From contig NC_039494.1 in the NCBI RefSeq assembly GCF_003590095.1, positions 2,232,001 through 2,296,000 on the forward strand: a DNA stretch of 64,000 bases. Direction: 5' to 3'. The DNA is from Trichoplusia ni (taxonomy: Eukaryota > Arthropoda > Insecta > Lepidoptera > Noctuidae). Shown here piece by piece: positions 22,675 to 32,478 of this stretch. Positions within the stretch are counted from its first letter, which is position 1. Each line of letters opens with the position of its first letter. The position numbers and the translations under genes are program-made. Under the pieces are notes generated by a model. The model had not been told where the DNA came from, ran no database searches, and saw nothing but the letters and a program-made list of their open reading frames with translations.

Positions 22675-22812
22675 AGGGTCGATTTTTCAATCGCCAGATA
22701 CTTTTATTCGACGAATATGTTTGATGTTTTGACAGCTTTTGTATAGAAAACATGTCAAACGGCCATATTTATTCCTGAGATAAAGTTATCTGACGATTGA
22801 AAAATCGGCCCT
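22675..22812. mobile_element. Short MITE-like element with about 30-bp inverted ends
   Basis: The left end AGGGTCGATTTTTCAATCGC is mirrored by the complement of the right end (ATTGAAAAATCGGCCCT), with two or three mismatches over about 30 bases, giving a 138-bp unit. An inner inverted pair (GTTTTGACA with TGTCAAAC) lies within it. No transposase is encoded. I found no convincing target duplication, so the superfamily is open. Confidence 0.65.
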
Positions 22813-23500
22813 GTCACATTAAGGTTATAAATTATAACGCTTCGCAATTGTTTCTTGAGCGACGAAATAGGTATCTACGTTCTAAATTCGCGTATGAAAC
22901 AACCCATCCGTCCTGTGCTAAACAAAAGACAATCGCAATGAAAAACGGTATACATCCAGAAGCGGCTTTATCCCGATCGAATGTAAAGGATCAAAACCTA
23001 ATACGTTTAGTGTTGGAAAACAGTAAATACCAAAACTGACACAATGGTGTGGATTTTCCACGCGTGGTATCGAGCACGTTTGGTCGACTGGCAGAGTCAA
23101 CATTGAAGATCAGAGGGAATCACTCGGCAAGTATGTACAGTGGGACAAAGCCCAGCCCGGGGTTGTGTTCCTGGTGTGCATGAAAAAAATGTAGCGTGGA
23201 TAATATTGTTGAATCAACTGAAGGGTCTATTTAGCTGGAAAATTCAATCTGATATTATTATTTTCATAAACATTATTGACGTAAAATGTATACGGTTTCT
23301 ATGAATGTGCTTTAATTCGATTATGAAATCATTTGTTTCAGTTTTCCTAAGTGACTTATATCTAAAAAATATAATATAAAAAAATCCAATGCAGCTACCA
23401 CATAACAATCCCTACATTCTACAAACACGTTTTATAAATTATCCAACAAAACTAAAACCTTAATACCTTTAAAAATAAACAAACGAAAATCTATTTAAGT
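22813..23500. other. Intergenic, nothing recognised
   Basis: AT-rich. The frame at 22797-23039 begins inside the MITE end and has no family motif. Confidence 0.45.
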
Positions 23501-23607
23501 TGTGCATTCACGAAAAGGTCGCTGCATACATAAGGGAGCCAATATGAGAGCACTGTCGAGAGGTGGTTGTTACGTAAAGTAGTGAGTTTATGTGACCGAG
23601 GAAGCGA

Positions 23608-23636
23608 CGGCCGGCGACCGGCGACCGGCGACCGGG
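23608..23636 (+). repeat. Short tandem GACCGGCG repeat in the 5' region of the non-LTR element
   Basis: Three consecutive copies of the 8-mer GACCGGCG. The local GC content is far above the AT-rich surroundings. It could be part of the element's internal promoter region, but this is inference from position only. Confidence 0.6.
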
Positions 23637-24034
23637 ACTACTCGCATATAAACTCACTTAAACTTTTCCTTATGCCTAACACTCTTCCAGCAAATTTAAT
23701 CATAAGTCATTTAATAATAAGTCTAATTGTAGTTTATACTTAATTCGATATAGTTATTTTGTTATAGATAGTTTTTATTATTTGTTTATTTTAGAACTTA
23801 ATGTACTTTACGAAAACAAAAGTTCCTACGAGAAAATGTGTAATTTAAACACGACTTCATCACTAATACTCACACTTTTACTTACAAAAACTTACAAAAA
23901 ACACCACTTGACACACACATACTCGCGCTATCATAGATTATATTGTCTTTTGCGAAAACTTATCAAGAACGGTAGAATATTATGTAAAATTAGATCCTTA
24001 TTGAAGTACACATTATTATACCCAAACCTTAAAT

Positions 24035-26965
24035 ATGGCTGATTTTAATATTAATCTAAATAACGAATTAGACGATATTTCAGTAGCACAATCAGCGATT
24101 TGTGAAATTGAGGATTGTAACAAATTAACCCAGAATTCTAAACCTTACTTAAAAGTTCTCACCCAAAATATACGAAGCATACATTGTAATATCTCAAGCC
24201 TTCAAACTTTACTAGTAAGATCAAAGGTTGAGTGGGACGTTATTGTGCTGACTGAGTGCTGGTTGACGCGTAATTCTTCTGTTCCTACTATTGATGGCTA
24301 CAGATCTTTCTCAACTACAAAAAATAAAACACAAAATGAAGGAGTTGTAATTTACTGTAATACTGATTTGTTGCATGTTAATGAACCAGAATTTCAGGAC
24401 GCAAATATTCTAACTTTAAAAATAAATCAGGATACGGTAATCGTGGCAATTTACCGCCCACCTAGTTACACTAATATTAATAATTTTCTAAGTTCTTTAA
24501 ATAACTTTCTTTGCGGCCTTTCTTCATTTAAGGATATAATATTAGTGGGTGACATCAATATAGATATCACGGATAAAACTCTAGATCGCAACTCTGCAGA
24601 TTATTTGGATTTGATTGCGTTTCATGGTATGCTCCCAGCACACACAATCCCAACTCACAGTCGCACGTGTCTGGACCACGTCATTCTAAAGACAAGACGA
24701 CCTGCACATTGCTTAGTCTCACATACGTCTGTATCGGACCATGATACGGTTCTACTATTCTTGGATTATAACGTTAGTCAGCCAAGTAAGAAAACTTCTC
24801 GACGCGTTGATTTATCAGGGTTAAATGAAAGTGTAAAAAATATTGACTTTGAACCTTTATATAAAATGACTGATGTTAATGTAGCTACCAATTTTCTGAC
24901 AGAATCATTAGGAAAAGCGATTAAAAATAATACAAACGTTTTTAGAACTAACCGACGAAAAGCTACTATAAAACCTTGGATTACACCGGGGCTTCTAAGG
25001 TGTATGCGGAACCGAGATAAATTGTACATAAAAACTAAGAAAAGTCCTGATAATGAAATATATAAATGCACTTATAAGAGATACAGAAACTTTTGCAACG
25101 ATATTTTAAAGAGAGTCAAGATTAGTTATGAGAGAGATCTAATTGAGAAAGCCGGTAAAAGTAATAAGAAGTTGTGGGAAGTAATTAAAGAAGTAACCTA
25201 CACATCGAAATCTAAAACAAAATGTACTGAGTTAATTAATCCTAACAATCCTCGTTTTTCTGTAAACAAAATAAATTCTTTCTTTGCTGGTATTGGTAAA
25301 AAGTTAGCTGAGAAAAAGATAAGAAGCCCTGATGATCTGAATAAAACCAACCACACGAACAATACCAGAAATAATTTTAGTGAATCTTTAGTACTCCTTC
25401 CTACAGATGAATGCGAAGTAAAGTCATTAATTTTAAACTTAAAAAACGAGTGCGCAGTGGGACTCGATGGGGTATCTGCATCTTTTCTAAAACAATATGT
25501 AGACTTCTTAGTTCAGCCCCTAACTTTTATATGCAACCTAGCCTTTGCAACAGGAGTTTTCCCTTCCACCTTCAAGGAATCTCAAATAGTTCCAATATTC
25601 AAGAGTGGAGAAAGAACTAGCTTAAATAATTACAGACCGATATCCATCCTACCTTCTATGTCAAAAATACTCGAACGTCTGATGAACATTAGACTAGTCC
25701 AATTTCTGGAATCAAATAAACTCCTTTCATCTTGTCAGTATGGGTTTCGCAAAAATAAATCCACCTCTGATGCTGTTCATCAATTGACAGAATTCATTAT
25801 TACAAAAATAGACAATCAACAGAAGGTCCTAGCTATTTATCTTGATCTAGCAAAAGCGTTTGACACTGTGTCTATTCCTTTACTAATAAGCAAATTAGAA
25901 AGTCTAGGAGTGAGAGGTTTGCCACTGGAACTTTTTGCAGATTATTTAGGTGGCAGAACTCAGGTTGTAAAGCTAGATAGTTGGATCAGCGATGAACTAC
26001 CAATTGAATATGGCGTGCCTCAGGGTAGTATACTGGGACCTACGCTTTTCTTGGTATACATCAACAACCTATGTGAAACCAGCTTAATAAATGGTGAAGT
26101 CATAACATTTGCTGACGATACTGCGTTAGTGTTTCATGGTGACACATGGGAAGAAGTTTATAACTATGCCCAAGTTGGGTTTGATAGAACATCTGAGTGG
26201 CTTAATGAAAACATTCTAACATTAAATGCCGATAAAACTAAATACATGACTTATGCAATTGCCAATCAAAATCAGCCAAACCTGACTATTGTTGCTCACT
26301 CTTGCGACCAGAAGTCAAATATTTCATGTGCTTGTCCTTCTTTAGAAAGAGTAACAACAGTTAAATACTTAGGGATTATCATAGATGACCAACTTAAATT
26401 CCAACCACATATAAATAGTTTGACTACAAGAATCCGTAAGTTAATATACATTTTTAAATCTCTTCGCCACATTGCTGATTTACCATTAATACGTACAGTT
26501 TACTTTGCACTGTGCCAGTCATTGTTATCGTACTGTGTAACGTCATGGGGTGGTGCCGCTAAAACATACTTGTTAACCCTAGAAAGGGCCCAACGAGCTG
26601 TGTTAAAAGTTAGCTGTTTTTTCCCTATAAGACACCCAACTTACAACTTATACCAGCACTGTAAGGTTTTAACTGTGAGGCAACTCTTTGTCTTAAGGAC
26701 CATTTTAAAGCAACATAAAGAATTACCTTTTGATCCGAAAATCTGTGAATATAGAAAAGCTAAACCAGTGTGCAATGTATCCAGATTCACATACAGCTGG
26801 ACACAAAATTTCTACCCTTTCCTTGGCCCACATTTGTATAATAACATAAATAAACGAATTAAGATCTATCCGCTGACAAATAAAAAATGTAAAAAAAGAA
26901 CATGTATGTGGCTACAGGAACTTGACTACAATGCTACTGAAAGTCTGCTTAAACCCTTAAAATAA
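24035..26965 (+). CDS. Non-LTR retrotransposon EN-RT protein (976 aa)
   Basis: Seen: an uninterrupted 976-residue frame. Residues about 40-245 form an APE-type endonuclease: TQNIRSI (N45), LTECW (E74), AIYRPP (Y140), LVGDINID (D173, N175), CLDHV (D214) and VSDHDT (D235, H236). Residues about 505-800 form a reverse transcriptase: IVPIFKSG, NNYRPISIL, QYGFRKNKST, YLDLAKAFDTV (D604), YGVPQGSILGP and FADDT (about 692-695). Known: such proteins nick the target and copy their own RNA into it. No separate gag-like ORF1 was found upstream. The 86-codon frame at 23782-24042 overlaps the start by a few bases but has no zinc knuckle or RRM. The pattern fits the Jockey/CR1 group better than RTE, and the exact clade needs a phylogeny. 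All catalytic residues are present, so the protein could be active. Confidence 0.95.
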   Translation: MADFNINLNNELDDISVAQSAICEIEDCNKLTQNSKPYLKVLTQNIRSIHCNISSLQTLLVRSKVEWDVIVLTECWLTRNSSVPTIDGYRSFSTTKNKTQNEGVVIYCNTDLLHVNEPEFQDANILTLKINQDTVIVAIYRPPSYTNINNFLSSLNNFLCGLSSFKDIILVGDINIDITDKTLDRNSADYLDLIAFHGMLPAHTIPTHSRTCLDHVILKTRRPAHCLVSHTSVSDHDTVLLFLDYNVSQPSKKTSRRVDLSGLNESVKNIDFEPLYKMTDVNVATNFLTESLGKAIKNNTNVFRTNRRKATIKPWITPGLLRCMRNRDKLYIKTKKSPDNEIYKCTYKRYRNFCNDILKRVKISYERDLIEKAGKSNKKLWEVIKEVTYTSKSKTKCTELINPNNPRFSVNKINSFFAGIGKKLAEKKIRSPDDLNKTNHTNNTRNNFSESLVLLPTDECEVKSLILNLKNECAVGLDGVSASFLKQYVDFLVQPLTFICNLAFATGVFPSTFKESQIVPIFKSGERTSLNNYRPISILPSMSKILERLMNIRLVQFLESNKLLSSCQYGFRKNKSTSDAVHQLTEFIITKIDNQQKVLAIYLDLAKAFDTVSIPLLISKLESLGVRGLPLELFADYLGGRTQVVKLDSWISDELPIEYGVPQGSILGPTLFLVYINNLCETSLINGEVITFADDTALVFHGDTWEEVYNYAQVGFDRTSEWLNENILTLNADKTKYMTYAIANQNQPNLTIVAHSCDQKSNISCACPSLERVTTVKYLGIIIDDQLKFQPHINSLTTRIRKLIYIFKSLRHIADLPLIRTVYFALCQSLLSYCVTSWGGAAKTYLLTLERAQRAVLKVSCFFPIRHPTYNLYQHCKVLTVRQLFVLRTILKQHKELPFDPKICEYRKAKPVCNVSRFTYSWTQNFYPFLGPHLYNNINKRIKIYPLTNKKCKKRTCMWLQELDYNATESLLKPLK

Positions 26966-26995
26966 AATATTATCTACCATAAAAAATGCGCTCCC

Positions 26996-27059
26996 AACAC
27001 AAATCTACACACGAACACATACACACACCCACACATAAACACACATAAACGCACATACA
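26996..27059 (+). repeat. CA-rich simple repeat in the non-LTR 3' UTR
   Basis: Imperfect run of ACACAC, ACATAC and ACATAAAC units directly after the EN-RT stop region. Confidence 0.7.
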
Positions 27060-27101
27060 GTTTTAATATATTGTAAGTTTCTTTTATCATTTTTTATGTA
27101 C

Positions 27102-27106
27102 TACTT
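27102..27106. repeat. Target site duplication of the Copia element (left copy)
   Basis: TACTT immediately outside the LTR. The same five bases follow the other LTR at 32027-32031. Five bases is the usual Copia duplication length. Confidence 0.88.
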
Positions 27107-27364
27107 TATTGACTTTTAGGTAGGGGCCGACAATAAAAACACTCAGTCACCCGTAAAACAATTTTATATTTCCTCTTTAAAAAAACTTGGAAGCAACACG
27201 TCTGGATCCTACCACACAGTATGACAGAAGGAATGAATGAATGCGTTAGAGATTGATTGAAGTTAAATACCAAGATGGCAGCTCGAATGTATCATTCTAA
27301 GAACTGTCAATCTTTAGTCAATACAAAGATTGTTTTTTTGCAATCTCAATTGAATAAATCAACA
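27107..27364 (-). repeat. Copia 3' LTR
   Basis: 258 bp. In the element's orientation it begins TGTTGATTTATTC and ends AAAAGTCAATA. The termini are thus TG...TA rather than the usual TG...CA. The boundary is supported by the adjacent TACTT duplication and by the position of the primer site at the other LTR. Confidence 0.93.
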
Positions 27365-27374
27365 CGCCCCCTCA
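27365..27374 (-). other. Copia polypurine tract
   Basis: Reads TGAGGGGGCG on the minus strand directly upstream of the 3' LTR. This is the expected place and composition for the plus-strand primer of reverse transcription. Confidence 0.75.
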
Positions 27375-27605
27375 AAAAATAATCTGGAGTATAATAACAA
27401 TCTTCCTAACCAGAACTGTATATCTTCCAAGTAGGTCTGGGAAAAATACAATTATAATTATGATCCAACATTTGTTGCTTGGATAAGGAAAACCCAGTAA
27501 AACCTTATCAGATCATTTCATCAAAACAATCAATAATAATATAATCAATATAACAGTAGGAACATCAATGACAAATCACAACATAAGTTTAAAAATCATA
27601 ACTCT

Positions 27606-30600
27606 TTACTGCAAGCCCATATTTTGTGTCATTTCGTGGAACGTCACTGCAGGCAACGGCTTTGTCAGTGCATCTGCCAATTGTTGACCTGTGGGAATGT
27701 AATTAAGCTTGATTACATTTTTCTCTATTTGTTCCCTAGAAAAATGATACTTTATATCTATGTGTTTTGTCCGCTTATGATTAGTCGGATTGTTTGCTAT
27801 GCTAATACAGCCATTATTGTCCTCATATATTATAATAGGAGTAGGAATAATAATATGAATACTATTTGCTAAGGACTTAAGCCATAAGGCTTCTTTGACA
27901 GCTTCATATAAAGCCATATACTCAGCCTCAGTGGAAGAGGCTGCAACTGACTGTTGTTTCTTAGTATTCCAGGTTATTGTACATTTCTCAAATAATTTAA
28001 ATATATACCCGGTTGTACTCTTTCTGTCATTTGTATCATTACCCCCCCAATCGGAGTCTACATAACCAGTTAAGATCTGATTATACTCACACCTCTTGTA
28101 AATTAGTTTCAAATCACTTGTGCCTTTTAAATATCTAAGTACCCTTTTAAGACATTTCCACAATTCTTTATTATTTTTATTTGTATACCTACTCAGTATA
28201 TTAACACTAGTACTCAAGTCGGGTCGAGTACATAACATTATATACATCAGACAACCTATTACATTACGACATGGAGCATTGTAATTATCGTCTGAATTTA
28301 GTGCTTCATAATCAAGTTTGCTCTCTAAAGGCGTTTTTACAGGTTTACAATCCTGCATGCCAAATTTAGCTAAAATTGTTTTAATATAAGCACTTTGATC
28401 TAACATCAACATATCATTAGAACGAGTGACTTTAATTCCGAGAAACAATTTTATTTCTTGCAAATCTGTCATCTTAAATTTACTCATTAAATACATTTTA
28501 AAATCATCTATTGTTATTTTATTAGCACTAATTATAACCAAATCGTCAACATAAAGTATCACATAAATATTACTTTGTATATCTCCTTTATTTAGTATAT
28601 AAATACACCTATCTACTGATGAATTTTGAAAACCTTTCTCTTTAAGTGACTGCTCAAAAATTTCAAACCAACACCTAGCTGCCTGCTTAAGCCCATATAA
28701 CGCTTTATTTAGTTTGCACACATAATCCTTTTTGCAAGATATACCCTCTGGAACTTTCATATAAATCTCTTCTTTTAATTCCCCGTTAAGAAATGCAGTT
28801 TTTACATCCATATGGTGAATTAGCAATTTATATTGATTAGCAAAAGCAATAAGGAACCTAAAACTAGCTATTCTGGCAACAGGTGCAAAGGTCTCATTAT
28901 AATCAATGAGATATTGCTGACTAAAGCCCCTAGCAACAAGTCTAGCTTTGTAACGTAAAGGTTTTCCGAATTCATCATTTTTGATACTAAAAATCCATTT
29001 GCAATCTACAATATTTTTACCATTCGGTCGCGGTACCAAAGACCATGTTTTATTTAATAATAATGAATTTAATTCGTCATCAATTGCACTTTCCCACTGA
29101 GCTCTATCATGTCGAGTTTTAATCTCAAGAAATGAATTTGGTACATCATACAAAATTGTTTGAGTACACATAAGGTAATCATCGAATTTTTTAGAAGGAA
29201 CAGAAGGACGACCCTTGAGTCTATCACTCCTACGAAGCTCAACATTACTGTTTGTATTGTCATCACCAATGACGGAACGTGTATTTATTTGCTCCGATTC
29301 TATTGTGTCGTGGTTACTTTTGCGAATTTTATGAGGACTCTCATAATCATCAGATTTAGAACTATCTGATTCACCCCTGTCAGTATTTTGAGACTTCATT
29401 GACTTACAATTCTTGTCAATGTTAATATCTACACGAGAATTTACAACATTCTCTTCAGGCTGCAATATTGGCCTGGATTGAAGAAAATTGGTCTCATCAA
29501 CAATAACATCTCTGACAGTAATAAATTTTTCGCATTCAGGATTCCAAACTTTATATCCATTTGGTTCGTATCCCATAAGTATACCTTTCCACGACTTAAC
29601 ATCGAATTTCGTTTTAAAAATTTTATCATGCACATAAACAGTAGAACCAAAAACTTTTAAATATTTTATCTGTGGTTTTCTATTATGCCACATTTCAAAT
29701 GGTGTTTTGGATGATTTTATAGCATTTGTTGGAGTTAAATTAATTAAATACACAGCGGTTAACACAGCTTCACCCCAAAATAATTTTGGAAGATTTGCAC
29801 CATTTAAAATAGAACGAGCTTTTTCAGTAATACTTCTTACCATTCGTTCGGAAACACCATTTAATTGAGGTGTTCTTGGAACTGTGAAATGATAAGTTAT
29901 TCCCTTTTCAACACAATAATCTTTCATATCGTTAGATAAATATTCTCTACCATTATCACAATATAAGTAAACTATTTTTAAATTGAATCTCGCCTCGCTT
30001 TTTGACACAAAATCTTTAAATGCAGAAAACACGTCTGATTTATGCGTTAATAGATACACAACACAGTAGTGAGTATACTGATCAACAAATAAAACAAAAT
30101 AATTTTTGTTGTTAATTGTTGAAGGAGTGATTGAACCGCATACGTCAGTATGCACAACATATAAAGGTCGCTGAATATAACTTTTATCTTTGTTCTGATT
30201 AAATGGTAGCCTACTTTGTTTTCCATAAATACAAGATTCACATAAACTATCGCCCGGTATCACTTTGTCAATCAAATTAATATCAGAAGTCATTTTATTA
30301 TTTTTCAACTCTAAAAATTTACTTTTACTCATGTGACCTAACCGCTTATGCCATAACTCATAATTATTTATCATAACATTATACACTTTAGGCATAGAGC
30401 AGCTCAAATGCACAGATACCTCAAAATCCAAAGCAATTAAATTATTGATTGACCTACCTCTCATTATTATTTTACCATCTTTACATATTTGGGTGCCTCG
30501 GTGATCAAATATGACAGTGGTTCCAGCTTGTTGCAACCTTGACACAGACAACAGGTTGTAGGGAGCCTCGGGGCAGAAAAGAACATCCTCCAATGTCCCT

Positions 30601-31676
30601 CGAACACCCATATTGCTAATGACGTGTAATGTTCCTCTCTTGTTAGCTGAAATGAAATGCCCTTGTTTAGCAATTGAAATTTTTATAGGAATAGATAAAT
30701 CAACAGAATTAATAAATAGATCTTCCCTGTTGATTATATGGTCCGATGCTCCGGAATCTAACAGGAATGTGATCTTCCGTTCGGCTGCGTCCACGTTGTA
30801 TTCACCGGTCATGAATGCAAAACCAGAAAAATCTGCTGATGACTGAGCTGATGCGGAAGGCTGATTAATATCGACTGCTTGTACTGTCCTCAGCCTGTCC
30901 GTAGATTTCGGTTGATTTAATCGCTTGAAATAATAACAGTCGTTTTTCACATGTCCTTTCCGGCCACAATGATAACATTTTGCAATATTAAACTTCTTCC
31001 TTGTATTCTGATCTTTCTGGTTGTTACTGAATGTATGATTTTCAAAATTCCTTTTTCTAAACTGTCTCTTCTTGCCTTCAGCAGCAGCTTGTAAAACTTT
31101 AGCACTCGTATCATTGGATTCATTCTTCAGTTTGACCTCGTGGTCCAGGAGCCTCGTTTTTACAAAGGCTAAGGTCAGGTTATCTTCTGACAAAGTTTCG
31201 ATAGCAGTTATAACACCATCATAACTTGAAGGAAGTGTTAAAAGTAAATGAGCGACTTTGTCGGTTTCTTCAAGTTTAGCGCCAGCCGCAAGCAACTCAG
31301 TGATTAAGTCGTCAAACGCAGCAAAGTGTCTAATCAAAGTAACATCACCTTGCAGTTTCATGCCCAACAATTTTTTTCTTAACGCCAACTGAGTAGCAAT
31401 ACTCTTACGTTCATAAAGTGCATCCAAACTTTTTAAAATATCCTTCGCCGTACTATCTTCATTTGCAAAACCAAGGTAAGAATCCGATAAATACTCGACG
31501 ATTATACTTTTTGCAATTCGGTTACTTTTGTCCCATGAACTGTCTCGAATAATTGGATCACTTTCAATTACTTTTAAAACGTTCCTTTCGCTTAACAAAG
31601 CACGTATTCTAAATTTCCAAATACTATACTTCTCGCCGTCGAACGGTTTTATATTTCGTTTTAATTTTAAGTCCAT
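27606..31676 (-). CDS. Copia gag-pol polyprotein (1356 aa)
   Basis: Seen: a single intact frame. The order is a gag region of the UBN2 type (about 1-215), a CCHC zinc knuckle at C234-C237-H242-C247 (CYHCGRKGHVKNDC), an aspartic protease (LLDSGAS, D307) and an integrase. The integrase has an HHCC finger (H443, H448, C479, C482) and a DDE core at about D511, D574 and E610, with the typical D-35-E spacing. Reverse transcriptase follows with MDVKTAFLNG (about D956), LYGLKQAAR and YVDDLVI (about 1041-1047). RNase H follows with YVDSDWGG, STEAEYMAL and YEDNNGC, and the frame ends near LADALTKPL. Known: integrase before RT is diagnostic of Copia/Pseudoviridae. All catalytic residues are in place. 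There is no gag-pol frameshift, so Gag must be made by another route, as in Drosophila copia, which splices. The RNA leader before the ATG is short (about 80 bases after the primer site). Confidence 0.97.
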   Translation of the reverse strand: MDLKLKRNIKPFDGEKYSIWKFRIRALLSERNVLKVIESDPIIRDSSWDKSNRIAKSIIVEYLSDSYLGFANEDSTAKDILKSLDALYERKSIATQLALRKKLLGMKLQGDVTLIRHFAAFDDLITELLAAGAKLEETDKVAHLLLTLPSSYDGVITAIETLSEDNLTLAFVKTRLLDHEVKLKNESNDTSAKVLQAAAEGKKRQFRKRNFENHTFSNNQKDQNTRKKFNIAKCYHCGRKGHVKNDCYYFKRLNQPKSTDRLRTVQAVDINQPSASAQSSADFSGFAFMTGEYNVDAAERKITFLLDSGASDHIINREDLFINSVDLSIPIKISIAKQGHFISANKRGTLHVISNMGVRGTLEDVLFCPEAPYNLLSVSRLQQAGTTVIFDHRGTQICKDGKIIMRGRSINNLIALDFEVSVHLSCSMPKVYNVMINNYELWHKRLGHMSKSKFLELKNNKMTSDINLIDKVIPGDSLCESCIYGKQSRLPFNQNKDKSYIQRPLYVVHTDVCGSITPSTINNKNYFVLFVDQYTHYCVVYLLTHKSDVFSAFKDFVSKSEARFNLKIVYLYCDNGREYLSNDMKDYCVEKGITYHFTVPRTPQLNGVSERMVRSITEKARSILNGANLPKLFWGEAVLTAVYLINLTPTNAIKSSKTPFEMWHNRKPQIKYLKVFGSTVYVHDKIFKTKFDVKSWKGILMGYEPNGYKVWNPECEKFITVRDVIVDETNFLQSRPILQPEENVVNSRVDINIDKNCKSMKSQNTDRGESDSSKSDDYESPHKIRKSNHDTIESEQINTRSVIGDDNTNSNVELRRSDRLKGRPSVPSKKFDDYLMCTQTILYDVPNSFLEIKTRHDRAQWESAIDDELNSLLLNKTWSLVPRPNGKNIVDCKWIFSIKNDEFGKPLRYKARLVARGFSQQYLIDYNETFAPVARIASFRFLIAFANQYKLLIHHMDVKTAFLNGELKEEIYMKVPEGISCKKDYVCKLNKALYGLKQAARCWFEIFEQSLKEKGFQNSSVDRCIYILNKGDIQSNIYVILYVDDLVIISANKITIDDFKMYLMSKFKMTDLQEIKLFLGIKVTRSNDMLMLDQSAYIKTILAKFGMQDCKPVKTPLESKLDYEALNSDDNYNAPCRNVIGCLMYIMLCTRPDLSTSVNILSRYTNKNNKELWKCLKRVLRYLKGTSDLKLIYKRCEYNQILTGYVDSDWGGNDTNDRKSTTGYIFKLFEKCTITWNTKKQQSVAASSTEAEYMALYEAVKEALWLKSLANSIHIIIPTPIIIYEDNNGCISIANNPTNHKRTKHIDIKYHFSREQIEKNVIKLNYIPTGQQLADALTKPLPAVTFHEMTQNMGLQ

Positions 31677-31754
31677 TTTCTTTGTTCGGCAATAACGGTT
31701 ATTATTTGAATAGAGATGAATTTAACAGTGGAAATTATTTAACACTCGCGCACA

Positions 31755-31768
31755 CTGGGCCCATAACC
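31755..31768 (-). other. Copia primer binding site (half initiator tRNA-Met)
   Basis: Reads GGTTATGGGCCCAG on the minus strand directly after the 5' LTR. It is complementary to the anticodon-stem and loop part of insect initiator tRNA-Met, not to its 3' CCA end. Known: Drosophila copia uses such an internal half-tRNA primer. The same mechanism is inferred here. Confidence 0.88.
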
Positions 31769-32026
31769 TATTGACTTTTAGGTAGGGGCCGACAATAAAA
31801 ACACTCAGTCACCCGTAAAACAATTTTATATTTCCTCTTTAAAAAAACTTGGAAGCAACACGTCTGGATCCTACCACACAGTATGACAGAAGGAATGAAT
31901 GAATGCGTTAGAGATTGATTGAAGTTAAATACCAAGATGGCAGCTCGAATGTATCATTCTAAGAACTGTCAATCTTTAGTCAATACAAAGATTGTTTTTT
32001 TGCAATCTCAATTGAATAAATCAACA
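31769..32026 (-). repeat. Copia 5' LTR (promoter and transcription start expected here)
   Basis: 258 bp, identical by eye to the 3' LTR, including a 7-base A run and a 7-base T run. The right outer flank is TACTT (32027-32031). Confidence 0.93.
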
Positions 32027-32472
32027 TACTTTAATTATTATTTTGTTTGTATATTCTTGTCTTGTTTTTTATTATTTTATTTAATTTCTGTGTTCAATTT
32101 ACTTAGTGTTAATACTCATCCAAATAATCACCTTTGTCAAAGGATTTGAAAGGATGCTTTCCTTTGTTTTGTAGATAATGTTTAAAAACTTCATTTTATT
32201 CTCAAAATGCTTTGTTTTTTTTTTGTCTTAATGTTTAAAAAAATGTGTTGAAAATTTTAAATTTTTTATAATTTTTTTTTTATTGTATATATTTTTTTTT
32301 CTCTTTTCCCTTTTCGCTGCTCTCTTTATTTTTCTAAATTTGCATTGTTTGTAGTTAAATATAATGTGTATAATACTGGTGATCTGTGGCACAGGTTTTA
32401 CCTAAAACAGACTCCAGTCTCTATGTCATGTACAACACTCTTATGTAACCATAATTTTCTGATGATGAGAAA

Positions 32473-32478
32473 AATAAA
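32473..32478 (+). terminator. Poly(A) signal at the 3' end of the non-LTR retrotransposon
   Basis: AATAAA twelve bases before the T run that ends the element at 32490. Confidence 0.65.

Larger units (their letters stand above)
27107..32026 (-). mobile_element. Complete Copia-type LTR retrotransposon, recent insertion
   Basis: A 4920-bp element on the minus strand with LTRs at 27107-27364 and 31769-32026 (258 bp each), a primer site at 31755-31768, one gag-pol frame at 27606-31676 and a purine tract beside the 3' LTR. The two LTRs read identically over their whole length. Since LTRs are copied from one template at insertion, identity together with an intact 4.07-kb frame implies a very young and possibly active copy. 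It sits in the 3' UTR of a non-LTR retrotransposon in antiparallel orientation and is flanked by TACTT on both sides. Confidence 0.97.

Noticed and set aside
23782..24042. 86-codon frame overlapping the start of the LINE EN-RT frame, as a possible ORF1
   Set aside because: No zinc knuckle, RRM or coiled-coil signature. Composition fits untranslated leader, and its size is far below known ORF1 proteins.
28000..31676. Infectious retrovirus rather than a retrotransposon
   Set aside because: No envelope frame, and the integrase-before-RT order places it in Copia.
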